Shown: in pieces, positions 1-6,613 of the stretch
How positions within the stretch are numbered: position 1 is the stretch's first letter
Layout: each line of letters opens with the position of its first letter
Source of the DNA: Lachnospiraceae bacterium
GTDB lineage: Bacteria > Bacillota_A > Clostridia > Lachnospirales > Lachnospiraceae
Assembly (NCBI GenBank): GCA_017621115.1
Contig: JAGATU010000053.1
Span: forward strand, 1-7,561
DNA: 7,561 nucleotides
Direction: 5' to 3'
Translations under genes and position numbers: made by a program
Notes under the pieces: generated by a model
Told to the model about the DNA's origin: nothing
Databases searched by the model: none
The model's input: only the letters and a program-made list of their open reading frames with translations

Positions 1-211
1 GAATCCTATCGGCAATGGCAAGCAGGTAGTAGAAGCAGACGTTCCTATGTCAGAATTGTTCAGTTACTGTACAGACCTTCGTTCCATGACAGGCGGACAG
101 GGTGACTACGCTTACGAATTTGCAAGATATGAGCAGTTACCTTCAGATCTTCAGGCAAAAGAAGTTGCAGCACGTGCACAAAAAGTTGCTGAAAATAACG
201 AAGAATCATAA
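1..211 (+). CDS. Elongation factor G family GTPase, C-terminal end (partial)
   Basis: The reading frame is open from base 2 and ends at TAA 209-211, followed at once by a second TAA. It gives about 69 C-terminal residues. They match EF-G domain V: a VVEADVPMSELF stretch, then DLRSMTGGQGDY and EFARYEQLP, which correspond to the conserved 'EVPMAEMFGYATDLRS.TQGRG.F.MEF..YE.VP' core. EF-G proteins drive translocation of tRNA and mRNA on the ribosome in the cytosol. The GTPase domain lies outside the window, so I cannot tell canonical FusA from the second EF-G-like paralog found in many clostridia. The tail after the YEQLP motif is long and ends in a charged AENNEES stretch, which I read as slightly favouring the paralog. 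EF-G family membership is confident; the subtype is not. Confidence 0.88.
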   Translation, partial: NPIGNGKQVVEADVPMSELFSYCTDLRSMTGGQGDYAYEFARYEQLPSDLQAKEVAARAQKVAENNEES

Positions 212-222
212 TAAGAATTTAG

Positions 223-254
223 AAAGAGGATTTCCGTATCGGGAATCCTCTTTT
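223..254 (+). terminator. Rho-independent terminator of the EF-G family gene
   Basis: The arms AAAGAGGATTTCC (223-235) and GGGAATCCTCTTT (241-253) form a 13-bp stem with one T-G wobble around the 5-base loop GTATC. The 3' arm runs into TTTT (251-254). The hairpin fills most of the 55-base gap between the EF-G stop and the MATE start, so it also lies in the leader of any transcript that continues into the transporter gene. Confidence 0.85.
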
Positions 255-266
255 ATGGAGTAAATA

Positions 267-1643
267 ATGGCACAGGCAAAAATGAAAGACATGACCGTCG
301 GTAGTCCGATGAAATTAATACTGAATTTTTGCATTCCGATTTATTTTGGAATGCTTTTCCAGCAGTTTTACAGTATTGTTGATACCATGATTGTCGGAAA
401 AGTATTGGGTGTGGATGCACTGGCGGCAGTTGGTGCTACCGGTTCGCTGACTTTTATGATTATTGGATTGTGCAACGGTATTGCTTCGGGCTTTGCTATT
501 CCGATTGCACAGCGTTTTGGTGCAAAGGATGAAAAAGGATTAAAAGCTGCAATTGCCAATGGAATTTATTTGGGAATCATTATTTTTACGATTATTACAA
601 TACTTGTAACGGTCTTTTGTTTTCCGATATTACGTATGATGAATACCCCGGCCAATATTATTGAAGAATCCCATAAATATCTGTTTATTATTTTTATGGG
701 GTTGCCGGTAACGTTTTTCTATAATTATTTCTCGGGAGTGATGCGTTCGTTCGGGAATAGTAAAACACCGCTTTATTTCCTACTTGTTGCTTCGGGATTA
801 AATATTGTACTTGATGTTGTTTGCATTATTACATTCGGAATGGGTGTGGAAGGTGCAGCGTACGCAACCGTTTTTTCACAATTAGTTGCGGCGATTGGTG
901 GTGGTATTTATATGTGGAAGAAATACGCCGTACTGCATATGACAAGTAAAGAGCGCAAAGTGGATTTCAAAAGCATGGGAACGCTTATGTATATGGGACT
1001 TCCGATGGGACTGCAGTATTCCATTACGGCAATCGGTACTGTATTTATGCAGATTGCGGTGAATGGACTTGGAAGTGTTTGTGTTGCGGCTGTGACAGCA
1101 GGAATCCGAATTGACAGTTTCTTTTTTGCCATTTTCGATGCGCTGGGTGCAACTATGGCAACATTCGGGGGTCAGAATGTTGGGGCACGCAAGTTGGAGC
1201 GTGTAAAGAAAGGCTTGGGATGTGCTTGCATTATCGGAAGTGTATATTCAGCTTTTGCATTTGTGATATTGAATTTGACAAGTCCTAAATTGGCATTGCT
1301 GTTTGTGGATGCATCCGAGACAGCACTGATAGCGAATATCGTGAAGTATACCATGTTTGAAAGTGCGTTTTTTATTCCGCTTGCTCTTGTGAATTGCATT
1401 CGATATATGATACAGGGAATGGGATTTTCGATGTTTGCATTCTGTGCAGGCATTATGGAACTGATTGCGAGAAGTTCTGTAGCACTTATTTTGGTTCCGA
1501 TGCTTGGATTTACCGGAGCATGTCTGGCAGGTCCGATTGCCTGGATTATGGCGGATGTTTATCTGATACCTGCATTTTTCCATGTGTATCATTTGCTACA
1601 AAAAAGGTTTGAAGCAGAAAAAGAAGCAGGAGTATTTGCATAA
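267..1643 (+). CDS. MATE family multidrug/cation antiporter
   Basis: Predicted 458-residue inner-membrane transporter, the usual length for MATE proteins (two MatE repeats, about 12 membrane segments). Proteins of this family export drugs or other organic cations using a Na+ or H+ gradient. Family features seen are an N-terminal segment 'SPMKLIL..CIPI..GMLFQQFYSIVDTMIVGKVLG' (residues 13-48), a small-residue loop GVDALAAVGATG (48-59), the loop R160-SFGNSKTPL before segment 5, and GVEGAAYATVFSQ (193-205). The second half repeats the pattern: GLPMGLQYSI, then IDSFFFAIFDALGATMATFGGQNVGA. The C-terminus is short and charged. The ATG at 267 follows GGAG (257-260) by 6 bases. Only 55 bases separate it from the EF-G stop and these are occupied by a terminator; its own promoter is not obvious (a weak CATAAT lies at 207-212). 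Substrate cannot be inferred; MepA, NorM and DinF-like subgroups are all possible. Confidence 0.93.
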   Translation: MAQAKMKDMTVGSPMKLILNFCIPIYFGMLFQQFYSIVDTMIVGKVLGVDALAAVGATGSLTFMIIGLCNGIASGFAIPIAQRFGAKDEKGLKAAIANGIYLGIIIFTIITILVTVFCFPILRMMNTPANIIEESHKYLFIIFMGLPVTFFYNYFSGVMRSFGNSKTPLYFLLVASGLNIVLDVVCIITFGMGVEGAAYATVFSQLVAAIGGGIYMWKKYAVLHMTSKERKVDFKSMGTLMYMGLPMGLQYSITAIGTVFMQIAVNGLGSVCVAAVTAGIRIDSFFFAIFDALGATMATFGGQNVGARKLERVKKGLGCACIIGSVYSAFAFVILNLTSPKLALLFVDASETALIANIVKYTMFESAFFIPLALVNCIRYMIQGMGFSMFAFCAGIMELIARSSVALILVPMLGFTGACLAGPIAWIMADVYLIPAFFHVYHLLQKRFEAEKEAGVFA

Positions 1644-1675
1644 GGATAAAATTTTTTGCATTTTATAGGGAAAAC

Positions 1676-1735
1676 ATGTCGGAATTGGTAAAGAGAAAAG
1701 GAGACCCTAAGAGTTTTTTTGTATTTACGAAATGA
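1676..1735 (+). other. Possible 19-codon micro-ORF
   Basis: ATG at 1676, preceded by AGGG (1667-1670) with a 5-base gap, opens a 19-codon frame ending in TGA 1733-1735. The peptide would be MSELVKRKGDPKSFFVFTK, basic with a hydrophobic tail. It sits between the MATE stop and the MATE terminator, so it would be on the transporter transcript. I recognise no family. A frame this short can arise by chance, so I list it only as a candidate. Confidence 0.15.
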
Positions 1736-1753
1736 AGTAAATAAAGTATGATA

Positions 1754-1798
1754 AGAGAGATACATCTTTATGAAGCAAAGATGTATCTCTTTGTGTTT
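1754..1798 (+). terminator. Rho-independent terminator after the MATE gene
   Basis: A perfect 14-bp stem pairs AGAGATACATCTTT (1756-1769) with AAAGATGTATCTCT (1777-1790) around a 7-base loop. It can extend by G-T and A-T at 1755/1791 and 1754/1792. A T-rich tail (1790-1798, interrupted by two G) follows. It stands 110 bases after the MATE stop and about 55 before the next start, isolating the two genes. Confidence 0.85.
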
Positions 1799-1817
1799 AT
1801 AATGCACATAAGTGCAT
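1798..1817 (+). promoter_or_regulatory. Candidate -10 box and overlapping dyad upstream of the MraY-like gene
   Basis: A perfect TATAAT lies at 1798-1803, in the tail of the preceding terminator. It overlaps the 6-bp inverted repeat ATGCAC-ATAA-GTGCAT (1802-1817), a layout expected of a repressor operator. No good -35 box is at the right distance: bases 1775-1780 lie in the terminator stem and do not resemble TTGACA. Other A/T-rich -10-like words (TATAAA 1825-1830, TAGAAT 1836-1841) follow, the last too close to the start to leave room for the ribosome binding site. Confidence 0.3.
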
Positions 1818-1852
1818 GGTACTTTATAAACTATATAGAATGAGGGATTACT

Positions 1853-2812
1853 ATGTTAGCGTATTTTATGCCGGATTTTAATTACGGAATTATCACTTTT
1901 ATCGGAACGATGCTTGCATTTTCCATGACTTGTTTTTTGCTACATAAATGTAAGGGTTTTTTGCCGGCGGATCAGGGAAGGAAATTTGCCCACGATGGTA
2001 AATTGTCGGCTGGTAAGCCAAGAGGAGCAGGATTTATCTTTATTCTTGTATTTGCGGGAGCGTATTTGCTGTTTGGACGTCTTACTATCGAAAGAATTAT
2101 CTACGTGGTACTCATAATTGCCAGTATGCTTACGGGTTATCTGGATGACTGTGCGAAGAATCCTTGGGGCGAGTATAAAAAAGGCCTGTTGGACTTACTG
2201 ATTGCGGTAATGGTTGCGATCACTTATATCAATTTTAACGGATGCGGACTGGAATTTTCTGCTTTGGGAATATCGGTAGAATTGAATCCGATCGTACTTG
2301 GACTTCTTATCGTTATTCTGGTATGGACATCTATTAATGTAACCAACTGTGCGGACGGAGTGGATGGATTATCGGGAACACTTACGATTATTTCGCTGGC
2401 TACGATTTATTTGTTGATTGGACTTCAGGAAGGGGATGCGGATTTTTCCTATTCGATTCTTTTGTTTATCGTATGTATCCTTGGTTACCTTTGGTATAAC
2501 GCGACACCGAGCCGTATGCTAATGGGCGATGCCGGTTCGAGGGCAATGGGTATCTTTATTGCGATTGCTATTTTAAAAACCGATAATCCGTTTATGTATA
2601 TTCCGGTTGCATTTGTCCTGCTTATGGATGGTGGACTCGGACTTGTGAAAGTAGCGTTGCTGAGATTTTTGAAGATTCGTATTTTGTCAAATGTACGGTT
2701 GCCGTTACATGATCATGTAAGAAAAGTATGGGAGTGGTCCAACACGCAGACCGTGTTCCGTTTCAGTATTATACAGATTATCATTTCAATGGCATTGATA
2801 TATGCGTTATAG
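1853..2812 (+). CDS. MraY-like polyprenyl-phosphate sugar-phosphate transferase
   Basis: A 319-residue integral membrane enzyme of the MraY/WecA family (glycosyltransferase 4), close to the usual length of Gram-positive MraY. MraY moves phospho-MurNAc-pentapeptide from UDP to undecaprenyl phosphate on the inner membrane face, making lipid I. Visible motifs are GKPRGAG (54-60, where MraY usually has GTPTMGG); GYLDDCAK (95-102) with the paired aspartates D98 and D99; NVTNCADGVDGL (162-173); PSRMLMGDAGS (219-229) with D226; and PLHDH (284-288), at the place of the MraY PLHHH histidine motif. About ten hydrophobic segments are evident. The ATG follows GAGGG (1842-1846) by 6 bases. It stands alone, not in a division/cell-wall cluster. 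The overall match to the family is clear, but the motif changes make the exact substrate uncertain: it may be the working MraY, a clostridial paralog, or an enzyme for another envelope glycan. I therefore give no symbol. Confidence 0.85.
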   Translation: MLAYFMPDFNYGIITFIGTMLAFSMTCFLLHKCKGFLPADQGRKFAHDGKLSAGKPRGAGFIFILVFAGAYLLFGRLTIERIIYVVLIIASMLTGYLDDCAKNPWGEYKKGLLDLLIAVMVAITYINFNGCGLEFSALGISVELNPIVLGLLIVILVWTSINVTNCADGVDGLSGTLTIISLATIYLLIGLQEGDADFSYSILLFIVCILGYLWYNATPSRMLMGDAGSRAMGIFIAIAILKTDNPFMYIPVAFVLLMDGGLGLVKVALLRFLKIRILSNVRLPLHDHVRKVWEWSNTQTVFRFSIIQIIISMALIYAL

Positions 2813-2844
2813 GAAGTATAACCTATTGCTATAGCCCGATATCC

Positions 2845-2873
2845 TTGACATAACGGGAGGATAAGGGTAGAAT
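2845..2873 (+). promoter_or_regulatory. SigA-type promoter of leuS
   Basis: TTGACA (2845-2850), a 17-base spacer and TAGAAT (2868-2873) give 11 of 12 consensus bases at ideal spacing. Transcription should start near 2880, leaving a leader of about 74 bases before the leuS ATG. It is the clearest promoter in the window. Confidence 0.85.
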
Positions 2874-2889
2874 AAGTTTTTAGTAAAAT

Positions 2890-2909
2890 AAAGCCATAAA
2901 GTGGCTTTT
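2890..2909 (+). promoter_or_regulatory. Small hairpin in the leuS leader / weak terminator
   Basis: AAAGCCA (2890-2896) and TGGCTTT (2902-2908) pair as a 7-bp stem with a 5-base loop, followed by a single further T and then G. It lies about 10 bases after the expected leuS transcription start. It may be a weak stop for read-through from the MraY-like gene, which has no other visible terminator, or a structured leader element. The tail of T is short, so strong termination is unlikely. Confidence 0.35.
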
Positions 2910-2953
2910 GCAGTAAGATAATAGATGCCTATGAGGGGCAGAAGGAGTTTATT

Positions 2954-5365
2954 ATGGCACAACCATACAATCACAGAGAAGTGGAACAAAAGTGGCAGGC
3001 AGTTTGGGATAACGAGAAGGCTTTTGCCACAAGTAATGATTTTTCCAAACCGAAATATTACTGTTTGGTAGAGTTCCCATATCCGTCAGGACAGGGACTT
3101 CATGTAGGTCATCCAAGACCTTATACAGCATTGGATATCGTAGCGAGAAAGAGAAGAATGCAGGGCTATAACGTTCTTTATCCGATGGGATGGGATGCAT
3201 TCGGCCTTCCTACAGAGAACTTTGCAATTCAGAACCATATTCATCCGAAGATGGTTACCAAGAACAATGTGGCTCGTTTTAAAGGACAGCTTCATTCCCT
3301 TGGTTATTCTTTTGACTGGGACAGAGAAGTTAATACAACGGATCCTAACTATTATAAATGGACTCAGTGGATTTTCCTTAAATTATTTAAGGCAGGTCTT
3401 GCATATAAATCAGAGATGCCGATTAACTGGTGTACATCATGTAAGGTTGGTCTTGCCAACGAAGAAGTTGTAAACGGTACTTGTGAACGTTGCGGCTCTG
3501 AAGTTGTGCGTAAGGTTAAGAGCCAGTGGATGCTTAAGATTACCGAATATGCGGACAAGTTAATCGAAGGCCTTGACGGCGTTGATTATATTGAGAGAGT
3601 AAAGGTTTCACAGAAGAACTGGATTGGTAAGAGCCAGGGTGCCGAAGTGGATTTCTCCATCAAGGATAAAGATGAAAAACTCCGCATTTATACTACAAGA
3701 CCGGATACATTATTCGGTGTTACTTATATGGTTGTATCTCCGGAACATCCTGTAATTGATAAGTATAAAGACGAGATTAAGAATTTTGATGAGATTACCG
3801 CTTATCGTGAAATGGCAAGCAAGAAGTCTGATTTTGAAAGAACAGAGCTTGCAAAAGATAAGACCGGTGTTGCAATTGATGGTTTAACAGCAATCAATCC
3901 TGTAAACGGTAAAGAGATTCCAATCTGGATTTCTGATTATGTACTTATGACATACGGAACCGGTGCAATTATGGCGGTACCGGCTCACGATGAAAGAGAC
4001 TGGGAATTTGCTAAGAAGTTCAATCTTCCGATTATCGAAGTAGTAGCAGGAAGTGATGTTGACGTTAAAGAAGCGGTTTACACAGATGTAGCAACAGGAA
4101 CACTTGTAAATTCCGATTTCTTAGACGGACTTTCCGTAGCCGATGCAAAAGAAAAGATTATTGCATTCCTTGCTGAAAAAGGCATTGGTGAACCGAAGAC
4201 GAACTTTAAGTTAAGAGACTGGGTATTCTCAAGACAGCGTTACTGGGGTGAACCGATTCCGATTGTAAAATGTGAAAAATGCGGATTCGTTCCGATTGAT
4301 GAAAGCTTACTTCCATTGGAACTTCCGGAAGTTGACAGTTATATGCCAACCGATAACGGCGAATCACCACTTGCAGCCATGACAGAATGGGTAAATACAA
4401 CTTGTCCTTGTTGTGGAGGCCCTGCACAGCGTGAAACAGATACCATGCCTCAGTGGGCTGGTTCTTCTTGGTATTTCTTACGTTATACCGATCCTACCAA
4501 TGAGAATGCACTTGCAAGTAAGGAAGCGCTTGAATACTGGATGCCTGTAGACTGGTACAATGGTGGTATGGAACATACAACACTCCACTTATTATATTCC
4601 AGATTCTGGCACAGATTCTTATATGATCAGAATGTTGTTCCTTGTCCGGAACCATACCAGAAGAGAACATCTCACGGTATGATTCTTGGTTCTAATGGTG
4701 AGAAGATGTCTAAGTCAAGAGGTAACGTTGTTAACCCTGACGATATCGTTATGGATTACGGCGCAGATACACTCCGTACTTACGAGATGTTTATTGGTGC
4801 ATTTGACTTGTCTGCATCATGGTCAGAAGACGGTGTTAAGGGCTGTAGAAGATTCCTTGACCGTGTTTGGAAGTTGCAGGATATCTTAGTGGACGGCGAA
4901 GGTTATTCTGCTGACATGGAAACCAAGATGCACCAGACCATTAAGAAAGTAAGTTCTGACTTTGAAAACCTTAAGTACAATACGGCTATCGCAGCCATGA
5001 TGGCGCTTATCAATGACTTCTACAAGAAGAATGCCGTAACAAAGGGTGAGTATAAGACACTTGTTACACTTCTTAACCCGGTTGCTCCTCATATTACAGA
5101 GGAAATCTGGGAAGCAATGGGATGTGAAGGACGTGTATATCAGAATACATGGCCAACATATGACGAAGCTAAGACAGTAGAGTCTACTATCGAAATCGCA
5201 GTTCAGGTTAACGGTAAGATTAAATGTACCATTAACGTTGACAAGAATATCGATAAGGATGCGGCTATTGCAGCCGGTAAAGAAGCTCTTGGCGATAAGC
5301 TTACAGGTACCATTGTAAAAGAAATTTATGTACCGGGCAGAATTATCAATATTGTTGTTAAATAG
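2954..5365 (+). CDS. leuS: Leucyl-tRNA synthetase
   Basis: An 803-residue class I aminoacyl-tRNA synthetase that charges tRNA-Leu with leucine in the cytosol; length is normal for bacterial LeuRS. Domains in order: Rossmann catalytic fold with the HIGH-type motif HVGH (50-53); zinc-binding insert with C160, C163, C177 and C180; the CP1 editing domain with TTRPDT (247-252), [16 protein letters not shown] (334-349) and its conserved aspartates, which removes mischarged amino acids; the return of the catalytic core with [15 protein letters not shown] (422-436); a second cysteine set C440, C443, C484, C487; KMSKS (584-588) in [10 protein letters not shown]; then the anticodon-binding helical domain and a C-terminal domain ending in [11 protein letters not shown]. 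No frameshift or missing motif is seen. The ATG follows AGAAGGAG (GGAG at 2944-2947) by 6 bases. It is expressed from its own SigA-type promoter, apparently as a single gene. Confidence 0.98.
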   Translation: MAQPYNHREVEQKWQAVWDNEKAFATSNDFSKPKYYCLVEFPYPSGQGLHVGHPRPYTALDIVARKRRMQGYNVLYPMGWDAFGLPTENFAIQNHIHPKMVTKNNVARFKGQLHSLGYSFDWDREVNTTDPNYYKWTQWIFLKLFKAGLAYKSEMPINWCTSCKVGLANEEVVNGTCERCGSEVVRKVKSQWMLKITEYADKLIEGLDGVDYIERVKVSQKNWIGKSQGAEVDFSIKDKDEKLRIYTTRPDTLFGVTYMVVSPEHPVIDKYKDEIKNFDEITAYREMASKKSDFERTELAKDKTGVAIDGLTAINPVNGKEIPIWISDYVLMTYGTGAIMAVPAHDERDWEFAKKFNLPIIEVVAGSDVDVKEAVYTDVATGTLVNSDFLDGLSVADAKEKIIAFLAEKGIGEPKTNFKLRDWVFSRQRYWGEPIPIVKCEKCGFVPIDESLLPLELPEVDSYMPTDNGESPLAAMTEWVNTTCPCCGGPAQRETDTMPQWAGSSWYFLRYTDPTNENALASKEALEYWMPVDWYNGGMEHTTLHLLYSRFWHRFLYDQNVVPCPEPYQKRTSHGMILGSNGEKMSKSRGNVVNPDDIVMDYGADTLRTYEMFIGAFDLSASWSEDGVKGCRRFLDRVWKLQDILVDGEGYSADMETKMHQTIKKVSSDFENLKYNTAIAAMMALINDFYKKNAVTKGEYKTLVTLLNPVAPHITEEIWEAMGCEGRVYQNTWPTYDEAKTVESTIEIAVQVNGKIKCTINVDKNIDKDAAIAAGKEALGDKLTGTIVKEIYVPGRIINIVVK

Positions 5366-5391
5366 TCCGGACGTCCGAATTTTGCAAAAAT

Positions 5392-5428
5392 AAAAACTCT
5401 TACACAGAATTCTGTGTAGGAGTTTTTT
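5392..5428. terminator. Bidirectional terminator between convergent leuS and the minus-strand operon
   Basis: The arms starting at AAAAACTCTTACACAG (5392-5407) pair with CTGTGTAGGAGTTTTT (5412-5427), giving a stem of about 16 bp with one T-G wobble and a 4-base AATT loop. On the plus strand it ends in TTTTTT (5423-5428). On the minus strand the same hairpin is followed by TTTTT, A, TTTTT (complement of 5396 down to 5386). It can therefore stop transcription from both sides. Confidence 0.85.
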
Positions 5429-5460
5429 GTTTCAAAAATAATTTTGCAATATGGTACATT

Positions 5461-5739
5461 TTATTTCCGATTCTTAAATAGTTTTATGGTCTGATTAATT
5501 TTAGATACTTCTTCAGGCGAAGAGTGGTCTTTGATGACTTCCATAATCAGATTAATTTCGTCCTGGGAAAATGAGATGTTGTCCTTTTTGGCCCGGCCGG
5601 CAAGTGCCATAAAAAACGGAAGTTGTTCTTTCTGTGTCAGATTTTTGCTTTCAAAAAATATTTTTTGTAAAAAATCCAGTTTTACTTTTGGAATGTTTGT
5701 AATGCGCTCATCGCTCATCCATTGCAAGTTTTCGTTCAT
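5461..5739 (-). CDS. Unknown small protein, second gene of a coupled pair
   Basis: A 92-residue protein, soluble and mostly helical by appearance, with no signal peptide, membrane segment or motif I can name. The central part reads KLDFLQKIFFESKNLTQKEQ (20-39), then LPFFMALAGRAKKDNISFSQDE, and a tail DHSSPEEVSKINQTIKLFKNRK. Its start ATG (minus 5739-5737) overlaps the TGA of the upstream gene as ATGA, and a strong GGAGG (5751-5747) lies 7 bases upstream inside that gene, so the two are almost certainly co-translated. It ends just before the shared terminator at 5392-5428. The strong ribosome binding site, overlap and ordinary codon use support a real gene. Function unknown; the tight coupling suggests it acts with, or binds, the product of the first gene. 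Confidence 0.75.
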   Translation of the reverse strand: MNENLQWMSDERITNIPKVKLDFLQKIFFESKNLTQKEQLPFFMALAGRAKKDNISFSQDEINLIMEVIKDHSSPEEVSKINQTIKLFKNRK

Positions 5740-6167
5740 GATAAATCCTCCCCAAACATTTTAAACATAGCCATTTGTTCTTCGCTTAAAAAGCCCTGTA
5801 AGGCTTCTTCGGGTGAACCGCCCATTTCATTCATCATTTGCATCATGGCACTCATTTGTTTGAATTGTTCCATATTTTCCTGCATGGAGGAAAATTGATT
5901 CATCATTTCTCTTTCGGAATCGGAAAGATAGGGTGAAAGATATTGTATCATTCCCATTATATCCGCATCCTTTTTTAGGGGATAGGAACCGTAAGAGAAG
6001 TGTAATGCAAGAATGAATTCGCTTAATTTAATATATATGGCAATAAAACGCTGTATTTGTCCTTCCATATAGGGGAGAACAATTTTCAGCATTTGCAATT
6101 GATTTGATGTATAAAGGGTGTCAAAAGCAGTAACCGGGTCAATTTCATGGTTCTCATGATTATCCAT
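5736..6167 (-). CDS. Unknown protein with methionine-rich C-terminal half, first gene of a coupled pair
   Basis: A 143-residue protein of unknown function. I chose ATG 6167-6165, which lies 8 bases after the AAGGGA ribosome site (6180-6175). A TTG three bases upstream is also in frame but is a poorer start codon. The N-terminal third is acidic (DNHENHEIDPVTAFDTLY); residues about 20-60 look like amphipathic or hydrophobic helices (LQMLKIVLPYMEGQIQRFIA and then IYIKLSEFILALHFS). Residues about 88-115 hold ten methionines in 28 positions with Gln, Ser and Glu, and the tail is SPEEALQGFLSEEQMAMFKMFGEDLS. A methionine-rich helix can make a flexible hydrophobic binding surface, as in the SRP54 M domain, but nothing else here resembles SRP54. 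No signal peptide is seen. It is coupled to the next gene by an ATGA overlap. No convincing SigA promoter was found upstream. Confidence 0.78.
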   Translation of the reverse strand: MDNHENHEIDPVTAFDTLYTSNQLQMLKIVLPYMEGQIQRFIAIYIKLSEFILALHFSYGSYPLKKDADIMGMIQYLSPYLSDSEREMMNQFSSMQENMEQFKQMSAMMQMMNEMGGSPEEALQGFLSEEQMAMFKMFGEDLS

Positions 6168-6246
6168 CAATATTTCCCTTTTCTTTCGTTATAAAATCAT
6201 ATGAAATGTATATCCGAAATATGCGAAACAATAAAAGGCATAGATA

Positions 6247-6292
6247 CGGGCCGGTATTTTATCTGCAGAATATGCAAACAAAAACCGGCCCG
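6247..6292. repeat. GC-rich inverted repeat, 9-bp arms
   Basis: CGGGCCGGT (6247-6255) and ACCGGCCCG (6284-6292) are perfect inverted copies separated by 28 bases. After one A-A mismatch, three more pairs (6257-6259 with 6280-6282) extend the stem. In this A/T-rich spacer the GC-rich arms stand out. The T and A tracts lie inside the loop, so it is not a usual terminator on either strand. It lies 43 bases after the Cys-rich gene's stop and 80 bases before the unknown operon's start. It may be a structured leader, an mRNA-end stabiliser or a binding site. Confidence 0.5.
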
Positions 6293-6293
6293 A

Positions 6294-6327
6294 CACATGA
6301 TGTGAGTTTAACAGATTATTTATCTGT
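6294..6327. repeat. Two small dyads after the Cys-rich gene
   Basis: CACAT-G-ATGTG (6294-6304) and ACAGAT-TATTT-ATCTGT (6311-6327) are short perfect inverted repeats directly downstream of the minus-strand stop at 6336. The second could form a weak 6-bp hairpin in the 3' end of that transcript, but on the minus strand it is followed by TTAAAC, not a T-run, so neither is a convincing terminator. Confidence 0.3.
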
Positions 6328-6335
6328 CAGGTGAA

Positions 6336-6608
6336 TTAGCAGAAGAAACCGCCGTTACCGTTGTTGCCGCCGCAAATGCAGGATAAGATTAAAATCCAGA
6401 TGATTGCGCTGCAGCAGTTGTTGTCGTTATCGCCACAACCATTGCCGCCACAACTGGAATTGTTGCTGCCGCATCCGCCGCAAAGGAATAAAAGGATAAT
6501 AATCCACCAGCAACTGTTGTTGCTTCTTCCCCAAGTATTTCCACAAGAATTTGCGCATGAGTTACCGCATGAGTTGTTGTTGCATCCGCAAGAAGATAAA
6601 TCTCCCAT
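6336..6608 (-). CDS. Small Cys/Gly/Asn-rich protein ('chorion class high-cysteine'-like)
   Basis: The start is set at ATG 6608-6606 because GGAGG (6618-6614) sits 5 bases before it; the in-frame ATG 12 bases upstream would include that ribosome site in the coding region and has none of its own. This gives 90 residues beginning MGDLSSCGCNNNSCG. There are 15 cysteines, mostly in C-x1-C to C-x4-C spacing, with many Asn, Gly and Ser. Two short hydrophobic stretches, WWIIILLFL (34-42) and AIIWILILSCI (68-78), each follow an Asn/Cys-rich block and precede a Cys-Gly cluster, so the protein looks like an internal duplication. Clostridial genomes carry similar short proteins annotated by composition as 'chorion class high-cysteine HCB protein 13'; the name does not give a function. 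Possible roles are a disulfide-linked spore-coat or surface component, a metal-binding protein or a small membrane peptide. A sporulation-type promoter upstream would favour the first; this is inference. Confidence 0.82.
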   Translation of the reverse strand: MGDLSSCGCNNNSCGNSCANSCGNTWGRSNNSCWWIIILLFLCGGCGSNNSSCGGNGCGDNDNNCCSAIIWILILSCICGGNNGNGGFFC

Positions 6609-6613
6609 AGTAG

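Noticed and set aside
1724..1752. TTTACG-17-TATGAT as a promoter for the MraY-like gene
   Set aside because: Matches are 4/6 and 5/6, but transcription would start inside the 5' arm of the MATE terminator hairpin, and a run of U follows. A chance A/T-rich match is more likely.
2813..2953. T-box or riboswitch in the leuS leader
   Set aside because: The leader is too short and lacks the conserved T-box sequence; only a 7-bp hairpin is present.
5365..5377. Palindromes GTCCGGAC and CGGACGTCCG directly after the leuS stop
   Set aside because: They are short, overlapping self-palindromes with no T-run or partner copy, next to a much stronger terminator. No role can be supported.
5531..5764. Plus-strand frame opposite the second unknown gene
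   Set aside because: It lies fully antisense to the two coupled minus-strand genes, which have proper ribosome sites and an ATGA overlap; this frame has neither.
6168..6170. TTG as the start of the first unknown gene
   Set aside because: The ATG three bases further in has acceptable spacing (8 bases) from AAGGGA. ATG is the more usual choice, though the difference is only one residue.
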